A stretch of DNA of 64,000 nt from Gloeobacter kilaueensis JS1 (GCF_000484535.1 NC_022600.1:1984001-2048000); one strand, 5' to 3'; counted from the stretch's first letter, positions 16,991 through 26,217 are shown. The notes: generated by a model from the sequence alone, not told the origin. Numbers and translations: made by a program.

Positions 16991-18306
16991 CGAGCGCAAA
17001 ATTCCCGGATCGTCTGGGCGGTGTAGGCGAGCATCGCCTCGTCCAGGCCGGGATACAGCCCGATCCAGAAGGCATTTTCCATCACGAAATCAGAATTTTT
17101 GAGGGAGCCTGTTACCCGGCAGGGACGGCCCTGATAGGCGGGCTGGCGCAGGAGGTTGCCCCCGAACAACAGCCGGGTGCCGATGCGGCGCGCCTCCAGG
17201 TGCTGGACCAGGGCGTTCCGGCTGAAGGGAGCCGTTTCCCGCACGAACAATAAAAAACCGAACCAGCTCGGATCGCTTTTGGGTTCGGCCTCGGGGAGGA
17301 TGAACAGGTCTTCCAGCCCCTCCAGTTGCCGGTGCAGGAAGTGGAAGTTGGCGCGGCGGCGGGCAACAAATGCGTCCAGCTTGTCGAGTTGGGCGCAACC
17401 GACAGCGGCCTGCATGTCGGTGAGCTTCAGGTTGTAGCCCAGGTGCGAGTAGGTGTACTTGTGGTCGTAGCCCATCGGCAGATCGCCCAGCTGCCAGCCA
17501 AAGCGCCGGTTGCAGGTGTTGTCTACCCCTGGGGCGCACCAGCAGGAGCGGCCCCAGTCGCGCAGCGATTCGACGATCTGCTTGAGGCGGCTGTCGGAGG
17601 TGAGCACTGCCCCCCCTTCGCCCATCGTCAGGTGGTGGGCCGGGTAGAAACTCACCGTCGCCAGGTGGCCGAAGCTGCCGGTCTTTTGGCCGGCGTAGAG
17701 ACTGCCCACCGCATCGCAGTTGTCCTCGATGAGCCAGAGGCCGTGGGCGCGGGCAAAGGCGCTCACCGCCTCCAGGTTGAAGGGATTGCCCAGGGTGTGG
17801 GCGGCGATGATCGCCCGCGTGCGCCCGCTCAGAGCCGCTTCTAGCTGCTCGACGGCGAGGCCGCAGCCGGGCAGTTCGACATCGACGAATACCGGCACCA
17901 GTTGGTTCTGCCAGATCGGGTTGACGGTGGTCGGAAAACCGGCGGCGACGGTGATCACCTCGTCCCCTGGCTGGAGGGCGCGATCGCCCAATTGCGGAGA
18001 AGTCAGGGCGCTCAGGGCAAGCAGATTGGCCGAGGAGCCGGAGTTGACCAGCGAGCAGTGCTTTGTTCCCATCCAGCGGGCAAAGCGCTGCTCGAATTCG
18101 GCGGCGAAGCGACCGGTGGTGAGCCAGAAATCGAGCGAGGCATCGACCAGATGCACCAGTTCCGCCGCGTCGAAGACCTTGCCTGAGACAGGCACGTAGG
18201 TCTGGCCGGGCTCAAAGGTGACAGGCTGGAAGCGCTGCTCGTAGTAGCGGCGGACGGCAGCCTGCACCTCGGCGCGCAACTGGATAAGCGGGTCGGTAAG
18301 CGTCAT
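16987..18306 (-). CDS. rfbH: CDP-6-deoxy-4-keto-glucose 3-dehydrase (E1, RfbH/AscC type)
   Basis: 439 residues of the DegT/DnrJ/EryC1/StrS aminotransferase fold. The position normally holding the PLP lysine is histidine ([14 protein letters not shown]), the hallmark of the E1 3-dehydrase, which uses PMP. A Cys-X57-Cys-X1-Cys-X7-Cys array, from NCDAVGS to [12 protein letters not shown], exactly matches the spacing described for the [2Fe-2S] cluster of E1. It removes the C3 hydroxyl of CDP-4-keto-6-deoxyglucose. The start ATG overlaps the rfbG stop, and the stop overlaps the next gene. The E3 reductase that recycles the cluster is not in the window. Confidence 0.93.
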   Translation of the reverse strand: MTLTDPLIQLRAEVQAAVRRYYEQRFQPVTFEPGQTYVPVSGKVFDAAELVHLVDASLDFWLTTGRFAAEFEQRFARWMGTKHCSLVNSGSSANLLALSALTSPQLGDRALQPGDEVITVAAGFPTTVNPIWQNQLVPVFVDVELPGCGLAVEQLEAALSGRTRAIIAAHTLGNPFNLEAVSAFARAHGLWLIEDNCDAVGSLYAGQKTGSFGHLATVSFYPAHHLTMGEGGAVLTSDSRLKQIVESLRDWGRSCWCAPGVDNTCNRRFGWQLGDLPMGYDHKYTYSHLGYNLKLTDMQAAVGCAQLDKLDAFVARRRANFHFLHRQLEGLEDLFILPEAEPKSDPSWFGFLLFVRETAPFSRNALVQHLEARRIGTRLLFGGNLLRQPAYQGRPCRVTGSLKNSDFVMENAFWIGLYPGLDEAMLAYTAQTIREFCAR

Positions 18307-19325
18307 GGCGGAGCGAGGGTAAGGGTAGATGGGTCGTGGCGGGCAAAGTAGCGGCGGTACCAGTCGATCGTTTCGCTGAGGGCCGCCTCAAGGGAGTAGC
18401 GGGCAGACCAGCCCAGGAGCGTGCGCGCCTTGTGGGCACTCAGGTACTGGTGGACGATCTCGTTGCGGGCCTGATCGAGGATGATCACTTCGAGGTCGTC
18501 GCGCTCCATGAGCGTCAGAATCCGGCGCACCATCTCAAGCACGCTCAGCTGCAGTTCGTTGCTGAAGTTGAAGGCTTCCCCCAGCACTTCGGAGCGGTCC
18601 ATCTGCTGGGCCAGGTGCAGGTAAGCGAGGGCACCGTCGCGGACGTAGAAGTAGTCGCGGATGTAGCTGCCGTCGCTTCTGATTGCCACCGGTTCGCCCC
18701 GCAAAACGGAGCGGATCGTCTCAGGAACGAGGCGATTGAAGTTGAGATCGCCGCCGCCGTAGAAGTTGCCGCAGCGGGTGATGCAGACCGGCAGGCCGTA
18801 GCTGACGTAGTAGGTGCGGCTGATGAGATCCGCGCAACTTTTAGAAACGTCGTAGGGGTGTTCGCCCTGCAGGGCAGTCTCTTCGTCGTAGGGAAGCACC
18901 GCCTGATCGCCGTAGGCTTTGTCGCTGGAGGCGACGACGATCCGGCCTGCGGTGCCGGTGCGGCGGCAGGCTTCGAGCAGATTCCACGTCCCCCGGATAT
19001 TGGCCTCGAAGGTGGCGAGCGGGTCGCGGTTGGCAACGCCGACGATCGTCTGGGCGGCGAGGTGAAAGACCGTATCGACCTCGTACTCGTTCAGCACCCG
19101 CTGCAGCAGGGCGATGTCCTCGACGCAGCCTGTGACAGTGACGATCTGCCGCTCCAGGCCGGTGCTCACCAGCCGCGAGCGGGGCACCCCGTCGCGCACC
19201 AGACCCACCACCCGCGCCCCACGGGCGAGCAATTCCTCCACCAGCCAGCTTCCCAATAGCCCCGTACAGCCGGTGACGAATACCGATCGCTCCCGCCAGA
19301 AGCGATCTACTCCCAGACCTTCCAA
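18303..19325 (-). CDS. rfbG: CDP-glucose 4,6-dehydratase
   Basis: 340 residues assuming the TTG at 19325, which has GGAG about 8 nt upstream inside the end of rfbF and lies just before the conserved [25 protein letters not shown]. Extended SDR motifs: [31 protein letters not shown] and [15 protein letters not shown] (YxxxK). It converts CDP-glucose to CDP-4-keto-6-deoxyglucose using bound NAD+. It overlaps rfbF upstream by 19 nt and rfbH downstream by 4 nt, indicating tight translational coupling. Confidence 0.92.
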   Translation of the reverse strand: MEGLGVDRFWRERSVFVTGCTGLLGSWLVEELLARGARVVGLVRDGVPRSRLVSTGLERQIVTVTGCVEDIALLQRVLNEYEVDTVFHLAAQTIVGVANRDPLATFEANIRGTWNLLEACRRTGTAGRIVVASSDKAYGDQAVLPYDEETALQGEHPYDVSKSCADLISRTYYVSYGLPVCITRCGNFYGGGDLNFNRLVPETIRSVLRGEPVAIRSDGSYIRDYFYVRDGALAYLHLAQQMDRSEVLGEAFNFSNELQLSVLEMVRRILTLMERDDLEVIILDQARNEIVHQYLSAHKARTLLGWSARYSLEAALSETIDWYRRYFARHDPSTLTLAPP

Positions 19326-20107
19326 GGCACTTCTCCGGTGGAATACAGGTGATTGAGCAGTTCCAGCTCGCGGTAGGTATCCATGCACTGCCAGAAACCT
19401 TCATGGCAGTATACGGCCAGCTCCCCCATCGCCGAGAGCTGCTGCAGCGGTTCGCTCTCGAAGCTGGTTTCATCCCCGCCAATCAGATCGAGCACCTTGC
19501 GGTGCAGGACGAAGAAGCCGCCGTTGATCCAACCGGCGCTGGTCTGGGGCTTTTCTTGAAAGTGGCGCACAAAGCCATCTTCGATCCCCAGTTCACCGAA
19601 GCGGGAGGCGGGGCGGACGGCGGTGACGGTGGCGAGCTTGCCGTGGCGGAGGTGAAAGGCGAGCAGCGACGGGATGTCGATGTTGGCCACCCCGTCGCCG
19701 TAGGTAGCAAAGAACAGATCGCTGCCGCTTTCGGCCAGGTAGGGGGCGAGGCGCTTGAGGCGGCCACCGGTGAAGGTTTCCTGACCGGTGTCGATGAGCC
19801 AGAGCCGCCAGTTCTGCTCGTCTCGGCTCGAATTTCGCAGGCGCGTCACCCGCTTGCTGCCCAGTTCGAGCAGAATGTCGCTGTGGTTCCAGTCGTAGTT
19901 AAAGAAATACTCGCGGATCAGCTCGCCCTTGTAGCCCAGACAGAGCATAAAGTCCGTAAACCCGAAGTGGGCGTAGAGCTTCATGATGTGCCAGATGAGC
20001 GGCCTGCCGCCCACCAGGATCATTGGCTTGGGCCGAAATTCGGTTTCCTCCCTCAGTCGTGTGCCCTTGCCGCCACAGAGGATGACTACAGGTAGCCGAG
20101 TCGTCAT
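19307..20107 (-). CDS. rfbF: Glucose-1-phosphate cytidylyltransferase
   Basis: 266 residues. The nucleotidyltransferase signature is [36 protein letters not shown], followed by [10 protein letters not shown] (metal-binding Asp), [17 protein letters not shown] and [15 protein letters not shown]. It joins CTP and glucose 1-phosphate to CDP-glucose, the committed entry to the 3,6-dideoxyhexose route encoded by the next three genes. First gene of the cassette, with a 384-bp divergent promoter region upstream. Confidence 0.94.
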   Translation of the reverse strand: MTTRLPVVILCGGKGTRLREETEFRPKPMILVGGRPLIWHIMKLYAHFGFTDFMLCLGYKGELIREYFFNYDWNHSDILLELGSKRVTRLRNSSRDEQNWRLWLIDTGQETFTGGRLKRLAPYLAESGSDLFFATYGDGVANIDIPSLLAFHLRHGKLATVTAVRPASRFGELGIEDGFVRHFQEKPQTSAGWINGGFFVLHRKVLDLIGGDETSFESEPLQQLSAMGELAVYCHEGFWQCMDTYRELELLNHLYSTGEVPWKVWE

Positions 20108-20491
20108 CGAGAGTTCAGGCCGCGCCAGCCGTCGAGTGTCAGGAGCTTAGCTTACTCAATTATTGCGCTTTTAGAAAATGCTTCCGAAAAACGAATTTCG
20201 CCAGTAGCTCTTTAAAACGTACGTCTCATTGTGCTCGATAACATCGATTTCTTTATTAAGTGAAACGCTGTACGCGGATCTCATACATCCTTCCAGATTG
20301 AGACCACAGGGCCAATCAATCAAAAACTTGCGCGCCATGTCCATGGATTCGAAGACCGTTTAGGGAGAGTTCACTTCGCGGGAGCCTGCACCAGTAAAGG
20401 TTCTTGACGAAAAGTCAAGGGGCAAAGGGACTCTCATCGTTTTCTTAAACAGTCACGCTTTGATAGTAGATAAGTCGATGGAGAATGGGCC
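20108..20491. promoter_or_regulatory. Divergent promoter region between the rfb cassette and the two-component genes
   Basis: 384 bp with no gene. It is AT-richer than its neighbours around 20150-20280. The small perfect inverted repeat TTGACGAAAAGTCAA (about 20402-20416) lies 75 bp before the response-regulator start and could be an operator or part of a -35 element. A ribosome site (GGAG) precedes the ATG at 20492. Confidence 0.4.
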
Positions 20492-21175
20492 ATGCGGGTA
20501 CTGGTGGTCGAAGATGAACAGGGCATTGCCCAGTTCGTGTCCCAGGGGCTGAGGGAGGCCGGGTTTGCCGTGGATATGGCCCAGGACGGTCAGGCGGGGC
20601 TGGATTTTGCCCTCGTGGCCGAGTACGACCTGTTCGTGCTCGATATCCTCCTGCCGGTGATCGACGGGCTGAGTCTATTGCACCGGTTGCGCGATCGCCG
20701 TATCCGCACACCGGTACTTCTACTGACAGCGCGCGACACGGTGGAGGACCGGGTGCGGGGGCTCGACGCCGGGGCGGACGATTATCTGGTCAAGCCCTTC
20801 GCCTTCAGCGAACTATTGGCCCGCCTGCGGGCGCTGTTGCGCCGCCCGCCCCTCCAGTCGGACACAATCTTGCGGGTAGGAGATCTGGAGATGGACACAG
20901 CCCGCCGCCAGGTGCATCGCGCCGGCCAGTCTATAGAGCTGAGCGTCAAAGAATTTTCGTTGCTCGAATACTTTATGCGCCACCCTGGCCAGGTGCTCAG
21001 CCGCACCCAGATCGCCGAGCACGTCTGGAATTTTGACTTTTACAACCAGTCCAACGTCGTCGATGTCTACCTGGGCTACCTGCGGCGCAAGGTGGACCGG
21101 GACTTCGAGCGGCCCCTGCTGCACACGCTGCGGGGAGTGGGCTACCGGCTGAGCGCCGAGGTGAGCCATGGTTAA
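20492..21175 (+). CDS. OmpR/PhoB-family response regulator
   Basis: 227 residues. The receiver domain (1-115) has VVEDEQ acidic residues, phospho-acceptor Asp51 in DLFVLDILLPVIDG, the T/S position in LLLTARDT and the KPF lysine. The winged-helix effector (about 128-224) ends with HPGQVLSRTQIAEHVWNFDFYNQSNVVDVYLGYLRRKVD...LLHTLRGVGYRL. It overlaps the kinase gene by 8 bp. The close link to a cupredoxin gene suggests a metal or redox stimulus, which is inference. Confidence 0.93.
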   Translation: MRVLVVEDEQGIAQFVSQGLREAGFAVDMAQDGQAGLDFALVAEYDLFVLDILLPVIDGLSLLHRLRDRRIRTPVLLLTARDTVEDRVRGLDAGADDYLVKPFAFSELLARLRALLRRPPLQSDTILRVGDLEMDTARRQVHRAGQSIELSVKEFSLLEYFMRHPGQVLSRTQIAEHVWNFDFYNQSNVVDVYLGYLRRKVDRDFERPLLHTLRGVGYRLSAEVSHG

Positions 21176-22523
21176 ATTCGCCCGGCGCTGGGGCACGCTG
21201 CGGGTCCGCCTCACCCTCTGGTACAGCGGCCTTTTGGGAGCGACGCTGCTGGTGTGCAGCATCCTGCTGTACTTCCAGCTCGAAAACGGTCTGCTCGCCC
21301 AGGTGGACAGCACCCTCACCCAGGTCGCCGACCACTGCATCGGCAGCACCGCTGCCCTGCCTGCGGTGTTCCACTGCTCGAACGAGGCGGGGGTGGCAGT
21401 ACGGCTGCAGGTGCCCACCGGGGGCGGCTGGGAACTACCCGGAGAGGATCAAGCCCGGCCCGACTGGCCAACCCCTGCGCCGGATCTGCGGGCCCTATCG
21501 AACACCCAGGGAGGCTGGCGGGTTCTGAGTCGGCCTGTGGCGGGGGGCTGGTTGCAGGTGGCAAAATCCCTGGCTCCTGAACAAAAATTGCTCGCGGGTC
21601 AGCGCCAGCAGGCGCTGCTGCGCGTGCCGCTAGTGGTGCTGCTGGCGGGGCTGGGAGGTTTATTTCTGGCCGGTCGCGCCCTCTCGCCCATCGATCGCAT
21701 CCGCCGCACCGCCCAGGCGATCGGTGCCGGGGATCTCACCCGCCGCATCGACCACCGGGGGCCACCGGATGAGGTGGGCGAGCTGGCTGCCGCCTTCGAT
21801 AACATGCTCGATCGGCTGCAGGCGGCCTTCGAGCGCGAGAAGCGCTTTACTGCCGATGTCTCCCACGAACTGCGCACCCCCCTCGCTGTGATCAAGGGCC
21901 GGATCGAGGTGGCCCTGGGCCGCCCGCGCAGCGAGCAGGAGTACACCCATATTCTTAAAGACATCGCCCAGGCAGTGGAGCGGCTGAGCCGCCTGACCAG
22001 CGGCCTGCTATTTTTAGCGCGCCTCGATCAAGGCCACCTCCACTGGCAACCGGCCTGGGTGGACCTCGATGAACTGCTGGAGGCCGTCGTCGAGCAGGCC
22101 GAACCCCTGGCAGCAGCCAGACAGATCGACCTGAGCGTCGATGTTGCCTCCGAGCTGGACGTGCAGGGCGAACCCGACTATCTCATCAGTTTGTTTTTGA
22201 ATCTGCTGGATAACGCCATCAAATACACGCCGGCAGGCGGCAAGGTGACGGTGCGGGCCCTGCGCGCAGGTGACTCGATTCGTGTGGCATTTCTCGATAC
22301 TGGTCCGGGTATGCCGGCGGAACACCTGCCCCACCTGTTCGAGCGGTTTTATCGGGTGGAGGCGTCCCGCAGCGGCGGCGGAGCGGGCCTGGGCCTCGCC
22401 ATCGCCCAAGAAATCGCCCACCTGCACAGCGGCAAGATTGCCGTCGAGAGCGCACCGGGCCGGGGCAGTGCCTTTACGGTCCGGCTGCCTGCTGCAGGTG
22501 CCGCTGCCGTCCTCTCGCGATAA
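21168..22523 (+). CDS. Sensor histidine kinase with HAMP domain
   Basis: 451 residues. TM1 is at about 17-38, a short periplasmic domain of about 110 residues contains two Cys (ADHCIGS, VFHCSNEA), TM2 is at about 148-168 (LLRVPLVVLLAGLGGLFLAG), then HAMP (ALSPIDRIRRTAQAIGAGDLTRRI). The HisKA phospho-acceptor His, near residue 232, is in FTADVSHELRTPLAVIKG. The ATPase has N box LLNLLDNAIKYTP, G1 DTGPGMP, F box FERFYRVE and G2 GGGAGLGLAIAQEIA. The layout resembles CusS-type metal sensors, but the ligand is unknown. Translated together with the response regulator. Confidence 0.92.
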   Translation: MVKFARRWGTLRVRLTLWYSGLLGATLLVCSILLYFQLENGLLAQVDSTLTQVADHCIGSTAALPAVFHCSNEAGVAVRLQVPTGGGWELPGEDQARPDWPTPAPDLRALSNTQGGWRVLSRPVAGGWLQVAKSLAPEQKLLAGQRQQALLRVPLVVLLAGLGGLFLAGRALSPIDRIRRTAQAIGAGDLTRRIDHRGPPDEVGELAAAFDNMLDRLQAAFEREKRFTADVSHELRTPLAVIKGRIEVALGRPRSEQEYTHILKDIAQAVERLSRLTSGLLFLARLDQGHLHWQPAWVDLDELLEAVVEQAEPLAAARQIDLSVDVASELDVQGEPDYLISLFLNLLDNAIKYTPAGGKVTVRALRAGDSIRVAFLDTGPGMPAEHLPHLFERFYRVEASRSGGGAGLGLAIAQEIAHLHSGKIAVESAPGRGSAFTVRLPAAGAAAVLSR

Positions 22524-22599
22524 GAATACTCTTAGAGTTCTCTCACCCTGGTTGTAATCTGCAGCCCGATGCTGAAGATGTACCGGATGAGAGACTTTA

Positions 22600-22953
22600 A
22601 TGTACATACGATACTGGCCCCTCGGGCTTTCCTGCCTCGGTTTTTTTAGCATCAGTCTGGCGATGCTCACCCTGGGTGGCCGGGCTGCAGCCATCCCGGC
22701 GACGGTGACGATCGACCGCTTCCAGTTCCAGCCTGTGACCTTGAAGGTGCAGGCGGGTCAGGCTGTGCGCTTCCTCAACAAGGACGGCGAGCCGCACACT
22801 GTCGCGGCCCAGGACGGCTCTTTCACCTCACCGGCCCTTGATACCGGCGATAGCTGGAGCTACGCCTTCACCCAGCCCGGCACCTACCCTTACATCTGCA
22901 CCATCCACCCCTTCATGCGGGGAACGATCACCGTCACAGGAGCAAAGCCATGA
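22600..22953 (+). CDS. Exported cupredoxin (plastocyanin/amicyanin-like)
   Basis: 117 residues with an N-terminal signal segment (LGLSCLGFFSISLAMLTLGGRAAA). The mature part is a single blue-copper domain: VTIDRFQFQPVTLKVQAGQAVRFLNKDGEPHTV supplies the first His, and YICTIHPFMRGTITV supplies the Cys-His-Met cluster of a type 1 site. Expected to carry an electron or a copper ion in the periplasm. It lies 76 bp after the kinase gene and its stop overlaps the next start, so it is coupled to the phosphoesterase. Confidence 0.88.
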   Translation: MYIRYWPLGLSCLGFFSISLAMLTLGGRAAAIPATVTIDRFQFQPVTLKVQAGQAVRFLNKDGEPHTVAAQDGSFTSPALDTGDSWSYAFTQPGTYPYICTIHPFMRGTITVTGAKP

Positions 22954-23855
22954 AGCGCAGCGACTTTCTTCGCCACGTGAGCTGGACCGGCCTCGGTCTT
23001 TTGTGGAGCTTCGATAGCCGGACTGGCGCGTTTTTATCGCAGCGGCTCGGCAGTGCGGCGGCAGCGTTGCCCACCAACTTGAACTTTGTCCAGATCTCCG
23101 ACACCCATATCGGCTTTCACAAACCGGCCAACGAACACGTAGATGTCACCCTCCAGGCAGCCATCGCCGCAATCAACGCCCTGAGCGTTCCCCCCGCCTT
23201 CGTCATCCACACAGGCGATCTGACCCAACTGTCTAAACCAGCAGAATTTGATCAAGCCCGGCAACTCCTCTCAACTCTAAAAGCGCCCCTGCTCACCCTG
23301 CCCGGCGAACACGATGTAATCGGCGATCGGGGCAAGCTCTACAACGAGCAATTCGGCTCCCGCGACCGGCGCGAGGGATTGCAGTCCTGGGACCACTCCG
23401 GTGTTCACTGCGTATCGCTCACCAACGTGCTCGACTTTGGCACCACCGGCCAGGGGCAGATCGGCGCTGCCCAGCTTGAACTGCTGGCCAAAGATCTCAC
23501 CCCCCTCGCAAGCGATACGCCGGTGGTCGTCTTCAGCCACATTCCCCTCTTCGATGTCTACCCAAAGTGGGGCTGGTCCACAGCCGACGCCCGGCAGGCG
23601 ATGAACCTGCTCGCCCGCTTTGCCTCGGTGACGGTCCTGAGCGGCCACATCCACCAGGTGCTGCAGCGCGCCGAAGGGCACATCCACTTTGCCACCGCCG
23701 CCTCGACCGCCTTTCCCCTGCCTGCTCCCGGCAGCGCCGAGCGGCCCGACCCGGTTGTCCTGCCGGAGAAGCAACGGCGCACCGCCCTCGGATTTCGCTC
23801 CATCGCCCTTGCCACCGCCAAGCCGGTGCAGCTGGAGGAGCACCCCCTGAGCTGA
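22950..23855 (+). CDS. Exported calcineurin-like metallophosphoesterase
   Basis: 301 residues. The N-terminus, MKRSDFLRHVSWTGLGLLW, resembles a weak twin-arginine-type signal (KRSDFLR), so folded export is possible. Metal-binding motifs occur in order: ISDTHIGFH, IHTGDLTQLS, PGEHDV (usually GNHD/E), FSHIPLF and LSGHIHQV. Substrate unknown. The ATG overlaps the cupredoxin stop (ATGA). A strong terminator follows the gene. Confidence 0.87.
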   Translation: MKRSDFLRHVSWTGLGLLWSFDSRTGAFLSQRLGSAAAALPTNLNFVQISDTHIGFHKPANEHVDVTLQAAIAAINALSVPPAFVIHTGDLTQLSKPAEFDQARQLLSTLKAPLLTLPGEHDVIGDRGKLYNEQFGSRDRREGLQSWDHSGVHCVSLTNVLDFGTTGQGQIGAAQLELLAKDLTPLASDTPVVVFSHIPLFDVYPKWGWSTADARQAMNLLARFASVTVLSGHIHQVLQRAEGHIHFATAASTAFPLPAPGSAERPDPVVLPEKQRRTALGFRSIALATAKPVQLEEHPLS

Positions 23856-23860
23856 TCCTG

Positions 23861-23900
23861 TAAAAGCCGTCTTCTTGAACGATCAAGAAGACGGCTTTTA
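23861..23900. terminator. Bidirectional Rho-independent terminator
   Basis: A perfect 18-bp inverted repeat (arms 23861-23878 and 23883-23900, with the ACGA loop between them) has A-rich and T-rich ends that provide a U tract in both directions. It sits between the convergent metallophosphoesterase and thioredoxin-like genes. Confidence 0.92.
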
Positions 23901-23908
23901 TTTACAGC

Positions 23909-24490
23909 TCAACCGTAGTAGGCCGGATGGTTGCCCGCCTTCCACTTGATGTTGCAGCCGATGCTGGGCTTTTGCTCGGCAGTGGGCGCATGACCGGCGA
24001 GCACAGCGTCGATGGCGGCGCGCAGGTCCTTGCCGGTCACAGGCAGATCGTTGCCGGGGCGGCTGTCGTCGAGTTGCCCGCGATAGGCCAGTTTTTGATC
24101 GGCGTCAAAGAGAAAAAAGTCGGGCGTGCAGGCGGCCTCGTACGCTTTGGCGGTCTGCTGGCTCTCGTCGTACAGCAGCGAAAAGACGAAACCTACCTCC
24201 TTGACCATCTCCTTGAGGCTCTCGGGGCGGTCGTCGGGATAGTTGGCCGCGTCGTTGGAGCTGATGGCGACGATGCCCAGGTCTTTGTCGCCGTAGTCTT
24301 TGCCCAGCCGGGCCAGTTCGTCTTGGACATGTTTGACGAACGGGCAGTGGCGGCAGATGAACATCACGAGCAGTCCCTTTTTACCCTTGAAGGTGGCGAG
24401 GCTGACCGTCTTACCGGTGGTTACATCCGGCAGAGCAAAATCCGGAGCCTGCGTCCCCAGATCGAGCATCGTCGAGGCAGTGCGGGCCAT
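23909..24490 (-). CDS. Thioredoxin-fold (AhpC/TSA-Redoxin type) protein
   Basis: 193 residues from MARTASTMLDLGTQAPDFALPDV, with GGAGA upstream. The redox motif is Cys-Arg-His-Cys in LLVMFICRHCPFVKHVQDELARLGKDYG, followed by VAISSNDAANYPDDRPESLKEM, the cis-Pro region CTPDFFLFDADQKLAYRGQLDDSRPGNDLPVTG and a C-terminal PSIGCNIKWK. This combination is typical of a widespread thioredoxin-family group of unknown partner. No signal peptide, so cytoplasmic. Confidence 0.88.
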   Translation of the reverse strand: MARTASTMLDLGTQAPDFALPDVTTGKTVSLATFKGKKGLLVMFICRHCPFVKHVQDELARLGKDYGDKDLGIVAISSNDAANYPDDRPESLKEMVKEVGFVFSLLYDESQQTAKAYEAACTPDFFLFDADQKLAYRGQLDDSRPGNDLPVTGKDLRAAIDAVLAGHAPTAEQKPSIGCNIKWKAGNHPAYYG

Positions 24491-24552
24491 GGTGCGTCTC
24501 CAGTAATTTTCCGCACCATCCATTTTACGGGTGGGGAGAGCCCGCTATCGGT

Positions 24553-25581
24553 TCAGCGCTGGGCTGATTCTTCTGGAACGATGGCGAAGGACAGCTTCTG
24601 ATTGCGCCGCAATAGGGTGATGAGCGAGCGCACACCTACCTGTCGGTCATCCAGTAATCGGTGCAGGGCGTCGATGTCGCCGACCGGCTCATCGCCAAAG
24701 GCAAGAATGACATCGCCCTCCTGCAAGCCGGCCTTTGCTGCCGGGCTATTGGCCTCGACGGAGACCACCAGCACCCCCGCCTCGGTGGGCAGGCCCAGGG
24801 AGCGGCTCACAAAGCGGGGCACAGTCACGTTCTGGCCACCGACGCCGATGAAGCTGCGCCGCACCCGGCCACCGTTGATGAGTTGGCCCGCTACCCGCTT
24901 GGCAGTGTTGACGGCGATCGCAAAGCAGATGCCCTGGGCGGGCAGGATCACCGCCGAGTTGACGCCGATTACCTCGCCTTGAGAATTGACGAGCGGCCCG
25001 CCGGAGTTGCCGGGGTTGAGGGCGGCGTCGGTCTGGATCACGTTGTCGATGAGCCGCCCGGAGCCGGAGCGCAGCGAGCGACCGAGGGCGCTCACCACAC
25101 CGGCGGTGACGGTGTACTGAAACCCGTAGGGACTGCCGATGGCTATCGCCAGTTGGCCGACGCGCACCCGCTGGGAGTCGCCCAGTTGGACCGGCATCAG
25201 GTTGCTGCCGTGGATGCGGATTACGGCCAGATCGCTGTCGGGATCGTCGCCTACGGGCGCAGCACTCACCCGACGGCCATCCTGCAGGGTCACCTCCAGA
25301 TCCACTGCGTCGTGGACGACGTGGCTGTTGGTGAGGATGTATCCATCGGGGGTAAATAAAAACCCGGAACCGTTGCCGCGCACCGGCTGGCTACCGCGCC
25401 GTCCACTCACCCGCTTTTGCACGTCGATGTTGACCACCGAGCGGCTCACCGTCTCCGCTGCCCGCGTCACCGCCTGCGAGTAAGCATCCAGAAGTACCCC
25501 ATCGTCTACCGCCGGTGGTAGTGACGTGGACGACAAATTTGCAAAAGGATTGTCGGAAACCAGCCTGAGATGTCCTGCCAT
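24553..25581 (-). CDS. HtrA/DegP-type serine protease with one PDZ domain, no signal peptide
   Basis: 342 residues. Chymotrypsin-fold triad: His in ILTNSHVVHDAVDLEV, Asp in DDPDSDLAVIRI, Ser in IQTDAALNPGNSGGPLVNSQGEVIGVNSA. A single PDZ follows (about 255-335: GVLVVSVEANSPAAKAGLQEGDVILAFGDEPVGDIDALHRLL). Unlike most cyanobacterial HtrA/HhoA/HhoB proteins it has neither a signal peptide nor a transmembrane anchor at this start, and I see no in-frame upstream alternative. A cytoplasmic location is therefore inferred. Confidence 0.9.
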   Translation of the reverse strand: MAGHLRLVSDNPFANLSSTSLPPAVDDGVLLDAYSQAVTRAAETVSRSVVNIDVQKRVSGRRGSQPVRGNGSGFLFTPDGYILTNSHVVHDAVDLEVTLQDGRRVSAAPVGDDPDSDLAVIRIHGSNLMPVQLGDSQRVRVGQLAIAIGSPYGFQYTVTAGVVSALGRSLRSGSGRLIDNVIQTDAALNPGNSGGPLVNSQGEVIGVNSAVILPAQGICFAIAVNTAKRVAGQLINGGRVRRSFIGVGGQNVTVPRFVSRSLGLPTEAGVLVVSVEANSPAAKAGLQEGDVILAFGDEPVGDIDALHRLLDDRQVGVRSLITLLRRNQKLSFAIVPEESAQR

Positions 25582-25847
25582 TACCCCCGCTCCCGTGGCT
25601 AAAAATCCACGCTAGCACAGTTGATGCAGTGCATTCTTCTGAAAATTAAAGTAAGTACTTGTTTTGGGCTTTCGGGATATTCCGCCCCCAGGTAGAGCGC
25701 CCCACCGGCAATTGTCGATAGATTGAACACATCGGTGCAGATTTGAAGATTAATTAAGCGTGGATGGGAGCAGGTCGGGCCGACGTGTGATCCTGGCCCC
25801 TTGCTTCCTGCCTGCCTGAATTGTTCCTATCGACAGTATGGATTTTT
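25582..25847. other. Divergent intergenic region
   Basis: Divergent spacer between the HtrA-like and small membrane protein genes. It holds an AT-rich tract (25640-25665) and ATTAATTAA near 25750 that may be promoter elements. No gene or RNA recognised. Confidence 0.35.
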
Positions 25848-26105
25848 ATGCGCGAAATCGACGACAAGGATAAGCTTGAATCCGGTATATTTATTTATAG
25901 ACTTCAGAAGGGGATCTGGCTGCTCGGCATCTGCGGCTGGATCTTTGGGCTGTGCGATCGAACGACGGCAGCGCTGGCGGACGGCTATCTGTCGGCCCTC
26001 GATATGGTGCTGCTGTTCACCGCTTCTTTTTTCTTTGTCTGCTGGCTGTTTTTGAAGCCGTCGCGCTCCAGCGTCACGAGCCAGGGGCTGCGCAAGCTCA
26101 ATTAG
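25848..26105 (+). CDS. Small two-helix membrane protein
   Basis: 85 residues from MREIDDKDKLESGIFIYRLQKG; an upstream ATG at 25821 would add nine residues. Two hydrophobic spans are visible, IWLLGICGWIFGLCD and DMVLLFTASFFFVCWLFLKPS, with a charged N-terminus and a Ser-rich C-terminus. Family not recognised. Not close to a partner gene; the structured element at 26121-26217 follows. Confidence 0.55.
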   Translation: MREIDDKDKLESGIFIYRLQKGIWLLGICGWIFGLCDRTTAALADGYLSALDMVLLFTASFFFVCWLFLKPSRSSVTSQGLRKLN

Positions 26106-26120
26106 GGCCGAGCAAAACAA

Positions 26121-26217
26121 AACGGGCTCCACACCAGGGGGGTGCGTGGAGCCCGTTCGCCGTCTGGCGCAGACGGAAAGCTTGCCTGTTGGCTAGCTTC
26201 TTTATCGTCCCAGGCAA
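26121..26217. other. Cluster of stable hairpins, candidate terminator or small RNA
   Basis: Three stems occur within 100 bp: a perfect 12-bp stem (26121-26132 with 26146-26157), a 7-bp stem with a 3-nt loop (26160-26166 with 26170-26176), and a 7-bp stem TTGCCTG/CAGGCAA (26182-26188 with 26211-26217). The last overlaps by one base an alternative AAGCT/AGCTT stem (26178-26182 with 26195-26199). Read on the minus strand, the first stem is followed by TTTTGTTTT, as in an intrinsic terminator, which would suit a minus-strand small RNA. On the plus strand it lacks a U tract. Confidence 0.45.
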
